The notes beneath the pieces are model-generated. The model did not search any database. It was not told the origin of the DNA and saw nothing but the letters and a program-made list of their open reading frames with translations. Shown here in pieces: positions 8,518-11,111 of a stretch of DNA of 11,111 bases (the first letter of the stretch is position 1; each line of letters begins with the position of its first letter). The DNA is from Cudoniella acicularis (lineage: Eukaryota; Ascomycota; Leotiomycetes; Helotiales; Helotiaceae), in NCBI GenBank assembly GCA_013054445.1, contig JAAMPI010001717.1, forward strand, positions 1-11,111. The letters are read 5' to 3'. A program made the position numbers and the translations under genes.

Positions 8518-10370
8518 TTAAGCCTTACCATTTAAGCGCCCGTCGTTTCCCTAAGCCGAGTAGGGACGATATTCTAACTCTTTAAGATCAATTGTCTTAT
8601 CCCGTATTTACCGAACAATCATATAAATCTTATCACTAGTCTCGTTGTTTATATATACTATGTTCCTATGTTTTAGCAGTGATATAAGTACTAGAGTAGA
8701 TATAAGACTTATAGGAAATGACTGTCCGACCCTCCCTGCCTTTAATCTTAGATCGGATAAGAGTTTCGGTATTTATATAGTCATATGTCATTTTAATTCG
8801 CGTCTTAAGACGAGCGACATCTCCTGGTTCCGTTTCGCTAGAAATATAGTTGCCGAGGACAAAAAGCTAGATGTCGAGTATCTGTTATATAGTTAATAAT
8901 AGTATCTTAAGGAATACGTACGTAGATCAAACCCTATTAGTATCTCTTTTAAGTAGTTCTATTATTATGTCGGCAACCTAGGCTAAATATACTTTTTTAC
9001 GAGCTATTAGTAGGAATATTTAGTAGTAAGAGTTAGAGGACTTACTTTTAGAGTCTAGCTCCTAAAAGACGGTAATCCTTCGATTCTTTTCTCTAGAATT
9101 ATAGTACTCCTTTAAGAGCCGTATGATATACGGTAGCTGACCTGCTATTCCGATGCCGGTGGCGAACAAGAGGATAGTGCCGTATGATTTAAGATCTAGT
9201 TCTTTTCTATATAGCCCTTCGATTATAGCTCTTATCTCGTTGCGTTGATCGACATTATTCGTAGTATAACGGAACAGGTCTTGCGTAAACCTCTTCCTCT
9301 TTTATATAATAAAAACAATAACATCCCCTTTAATATCTCGATACTACTAGGACATAAAAAAGGGGTGCGATTATACGAACGAGGTATGGCTTACGCCTAG
9401 GATACTAAGGTATACATATTGACCGGCTCGAGGTCGCCACGTTCTCGACACCCGAACGTATATATAGACAGTATCTGATATAGGTATATCCCTATTCTTA
9501 GTCTTATAAGTTATTGTTTATACTGTTGCCCGGTTAAGGGGCTTTCTATGCTTGATATTGCGGTAGAGGGTCTATCCGAACCGGAGGGCACCTATAGCTA
9601 CTTAAAGGCAAATTACGGCGAATAAGTATACTATTAGCGCCTTCTAGAGATTCTTCGACGCGCTATATAGATATATCGCCGCTATTAGTATAGCGGTAAG
9701 AATCAGATAAAGCTTTTAAAAGATCTTATAGAAACGTCGGCGTATATATACTATAGAAGAGAATAGTAGGACCGCGCTAACAGCGCTAGCCTTAAAGCGT
9801 TAGCTCTCGATAAATTAAAGGAACGAGATGACTTACTACTAGCTTGGCTACCCTAGATATATTATATATATTAACACGCTAAGAAGACAAGGCCGCTACT
9901 ATATAGACTACGCCCTTAGCTATGACGACGCTCCCTAGCCACTCGTATATACTAGCAGACGCGCTTAGCCGTACCCTAAAAATGCTAGTAATAGGGTTTA
10001 TACGTTCTCCTAAAGCTAATAGTATTAGGTTGATTATATATAGTAAAGCAGAACGTTCTACTAGGCTTACGATATCTTTTACCCTAATAGTAATATAAAT
10101 GGCATTTTCTACTAGGAATAATATAACTAACATTATATTAAACCGTATTGTCGAAAATCTTATATATCGGTTAAAGCCTCTTATAGAAAGACGAACCTAG
10201 GGGCAAAACAAATGCTTAAGGAAGCAAGAAATCTTTATGATTAGATATAAAGCGTAGAATAAAACCACGAGGCCTTTAAGGGCAACAGTATACTACTATA
10301 TAATGTCTATAGCTAAGTTTGTAAGACTTGAAGGATAAGGCACGCTCGGCTCCCTTAGTGCTTCTTATAT
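8518..10370 (-). pseudogene. RIP-inactivated ferric reductase-like gene
   Basis: This is a relic of a membrane flavocytochrome of about 583 residues that would pass electrons from NAD(P)H through FAD and two hemes to ferric iron across a membrane. The probable start is ATA (once ATG) at 10370; the stop is TAA at 8520-8518. Two introns, 9836-9791 (46 nt) and 8712-8658 (55 nt), give a spliced length of exactly 1752 nt. The second donor is ATAAGT in place of GTAAGT. The N-terminal part is hydrophobic. The four expected heme-ligand His codons are all TAY (Tyr): 9947, 9905, 9709 and 9667, each pair 14 residues apart as the family requires. The FAD part shows RAGQYVYLSI (near 9435-9400) and SHPFF (HPF at 9367-9359). 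The nucleotide part shows FATGIGIAGQLPYI (near 9166-9125). The C-terminus ends near DLKELEYRPYSA. About 22 in-frame stops, almost all TAA/TAG, abolish function. Confidence 0.9.
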
Positions 10371-10554
10371 TTAATATAAATAGGACTATTTTCTAAATAA
10401 GATCTATTTTAGTTATACCTTAAAACAGAATATAGGTGCCGGAAATGGCCCCTCCTATATTACGAATCATTAGCCTTACCGTGACTACCTTTTACTGATT
10501 TAAGACAGCATCCTCTAAGGTATGTGAATCTCCTTTAGTAGCTTCCGGACTATT
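10371..10554. promoter_or_regulatory. Head-to-head intergenic region of two relics
   Basis: These 184 bp separate the inferred starts of the ferric reductase relic (leftward) and the MADS-like relic (rightward), so they would have served as a shared divergent promoter. RIP has altered the sequence, and no TATA box or binding site can be assigned with any confidence. The call rests only on gene orientation. Confidence 0.35.
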
Positions 10555-10791
10555 ATAGCTGATCAGACGAAGAAAGAACGGAACACGTAACGAAGGAAAC
10601 GGAGATAGGGTGTAGAACATAAAGCCTACGAAATAGGAAAACTATACGGTTTTAAGGTGGCACTAATTATATATAACCCTAAAAACGGCGAGTACTTTAC
10701 GTTTAGAACCACGGATCAAACTTTATAGAATATAGATCAGATTGTGAGTGAGCTATTAGAAGTTATATTCTATACCACTAACCTATAAACA
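10555..10791 (+). pseudogene. RIP-damaged MADS-box-like gene
   Basis: A plus-strand frame begins at ATA (10555-10557, probably once ATG). After two TAA/TAG codons in Gln/Trp positions, it reads like the core of a MADS (SRF-type) DNA-binding domain: KKERNT, RRKRR, HKAYEIGKLYGFKVALIIYN, then GEYFTFRTTD. The match is to the basic helix (many Arg/Lys), the KAYEIGKL helix and the VALIIYN strand. Ascomycetes have many short single-domain MADS-like proteins of this sort, and live ones would be nuclear DNA-binding regulators. The end is uncertain: TAA at 10789-10791 may be the natural stop or a mutated Gln, and the frame continues with further stops to TGA at 11002-11004. RIP fades near 10800, within or just past this gene. 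The target genes are unknown. Confidence 0.55.
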
Positions 10792-11111
10792 GCTTGCGCA
10801 TCCAAAATCCCAGAACAAGCTTCCTAAAGATATAGAGAAGGATATGTCGAAGAGACATTCGAGTTCCGTACGAAGGAATAGATCACGGCGAGCGGGGAGG
10901 GAGGCCACATCTCGTAGAGTGACTCTAGAGGGAGCGGTTTTAAAGGACCAAGATCTACTAGAAAGAAGGATAATACCGTTTCTGCCGGACCCGCTATCCT
11001 TTGATCTATTAGTAAATATAAAACAATGGCATGGCCTGTCGTAAGGCCAGGGTACGCTGTTAAAAGTCAGTAGGCAAGATAGGGCGAGTGGTTCGAATCT
11101 TTCTGTTTAGC
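10792..11111. other. Right edge of the RIP block and unassigned DNA
   Basis: CpA dinucleotides reappear from about 10800, so RIP fades here. One open frame (10844-11044, plus) codes for an Arg/Ser-rich peptide of 66 residues with no family resemblance; it may be chance. GGTTCGAATC at 11090-11099 looks like a tRNA T-loop, but the flanking bases do not pair into a T stem or acceptor stem. Nothing else could be supported. Confidence 0.4.

Larger units (their letters stand above)
3110..10860. mobile_element. RIP-mutated block, candidate Starship cargo remnant
   Basis: Over about 7.7 kb CpA and TpG are nearly absent and TpA is in large excess, while CpG is retained. That is the fingerprint of repeat-induced point mutation, which strikes duplicated DNA. 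The block contains no recognisable reverse transcriptase, integrase or DDE transposase. Instead it holds broken copies of a RING-patatin phospholipase, a coiled-coil-like fragment, a ferric reductase and a MADS-like gene. Patatin-like phospholipases and ferric reductases are known recurrent accessory genes of Starship giant transposons. The tyrosine-recombinase captain and the element ends are not seen, so a RIP-inactivated segmental duplication remains possible. The RIP call itself is strong; the Starship call is moderate. Confidence 0.55.

Noticed and set aside
8645..8896. Plus-strand open frame of 83 codons
   Set aside because: It is antisense to the ferric reductase relic, which reads clearly on the other strand. 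RIP makes few stops in this antisense frame by chance.
3110..10860. Retrotransposon or DDE transposon as the cause of RIP
   Set aside because: No reverse transcriptase, integrase, RNase H or DDE motifs could be read in any frame I followed, and the readable relics are cellular-type genes. Unread spacers (6902-7430 and 7926-8517) could still hide one.
10844..11044. Arg/Ser-rich plus-strand open frame of 66 codons
   Set aside because: Low complexity at the edge of RIP DNA, with no recognisable family. It could be an exon belonging to a gene beyond the window, but nothing supports that.
11030..11111. Possible tRNA from the T-loop-like GGTTCGAATC at 11090-11099
   Set aside because: Flanking bases do not form a T stem, and no matching acceptor stem or anticodon arm could be found in the required spacing.

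Overview
The window looks like an accessory, gene-poor stretch from a filamentous ascomycete (Pezizomycotina). The evidence is a gene with four exons and 50-57 nt introns, fungal protein families, and a strong repeat-induced point mutation (RIP) signature. RIP converts CpA to TpA on both strands. For example, 9661-9720 holds 12 TA, 1 CA and no TG, while 2461-2520 holds 2 TA, 4 CA and 5 TG. CpG is not visibly depleted in the mutated part. All counts were made by eye.

Layout. 1-1124 has no gene I can support. 1125-2624 (minus strand) is the one gene that looks intact: a four-exon DUF6594-type membrane protein of about 445 residues, with an unusual Ser/Thr-rich stalk and extra C-terminal membrane helix. 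2625-3598 is non-coding, with short repeats and the left edge of the mutated block near 3110. From about 3110 to 10860 the DNA is heavily RIP-mutated but still readable as broken genes.

The broken genes are: (a) 6901-3599, minus, a RING plus patatin-like phospholipase gene of about 1033 codons with four introns still traceable; (b) about 7925-7500, minus, a fragment with a coiled-coil-like heptad region; (c) 10370-8518, minus, a ferric reductase-like gene of about 583 codons with two introns; (d) 10555 onward, plus, a short MADS-box-like gene, head-to-head with (c). In (a) and (c) the frames, once spliced, are collinear over their whole length. The damage is almost entirely C-to-T/G-to-A: Gln and Trp codons became TAA/TAG, His and Cys codons became Tyr, and two splice donors GT became AT. 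I needed only one indel, a 1-nt deletion in (a).

Interpretation. RIP acts on duplicated DNA, yet no retrotransposon or DDE transposase is recognisable in the block; it holds ordinary-looking genes. Patatin-like phospholipases and ferric reductases are two of the accessory families typical of Starships, the giant tyrosine-recombinase transposons of Pezizomycotina. My best reading is a RIP-inactivated Starship cargo fragment, or else a RIP-inactivated segmental duplication, lying beside an unmutated host gene. No captain (DUF3435) gene is visible in the window, so the Starship assignment is inference.
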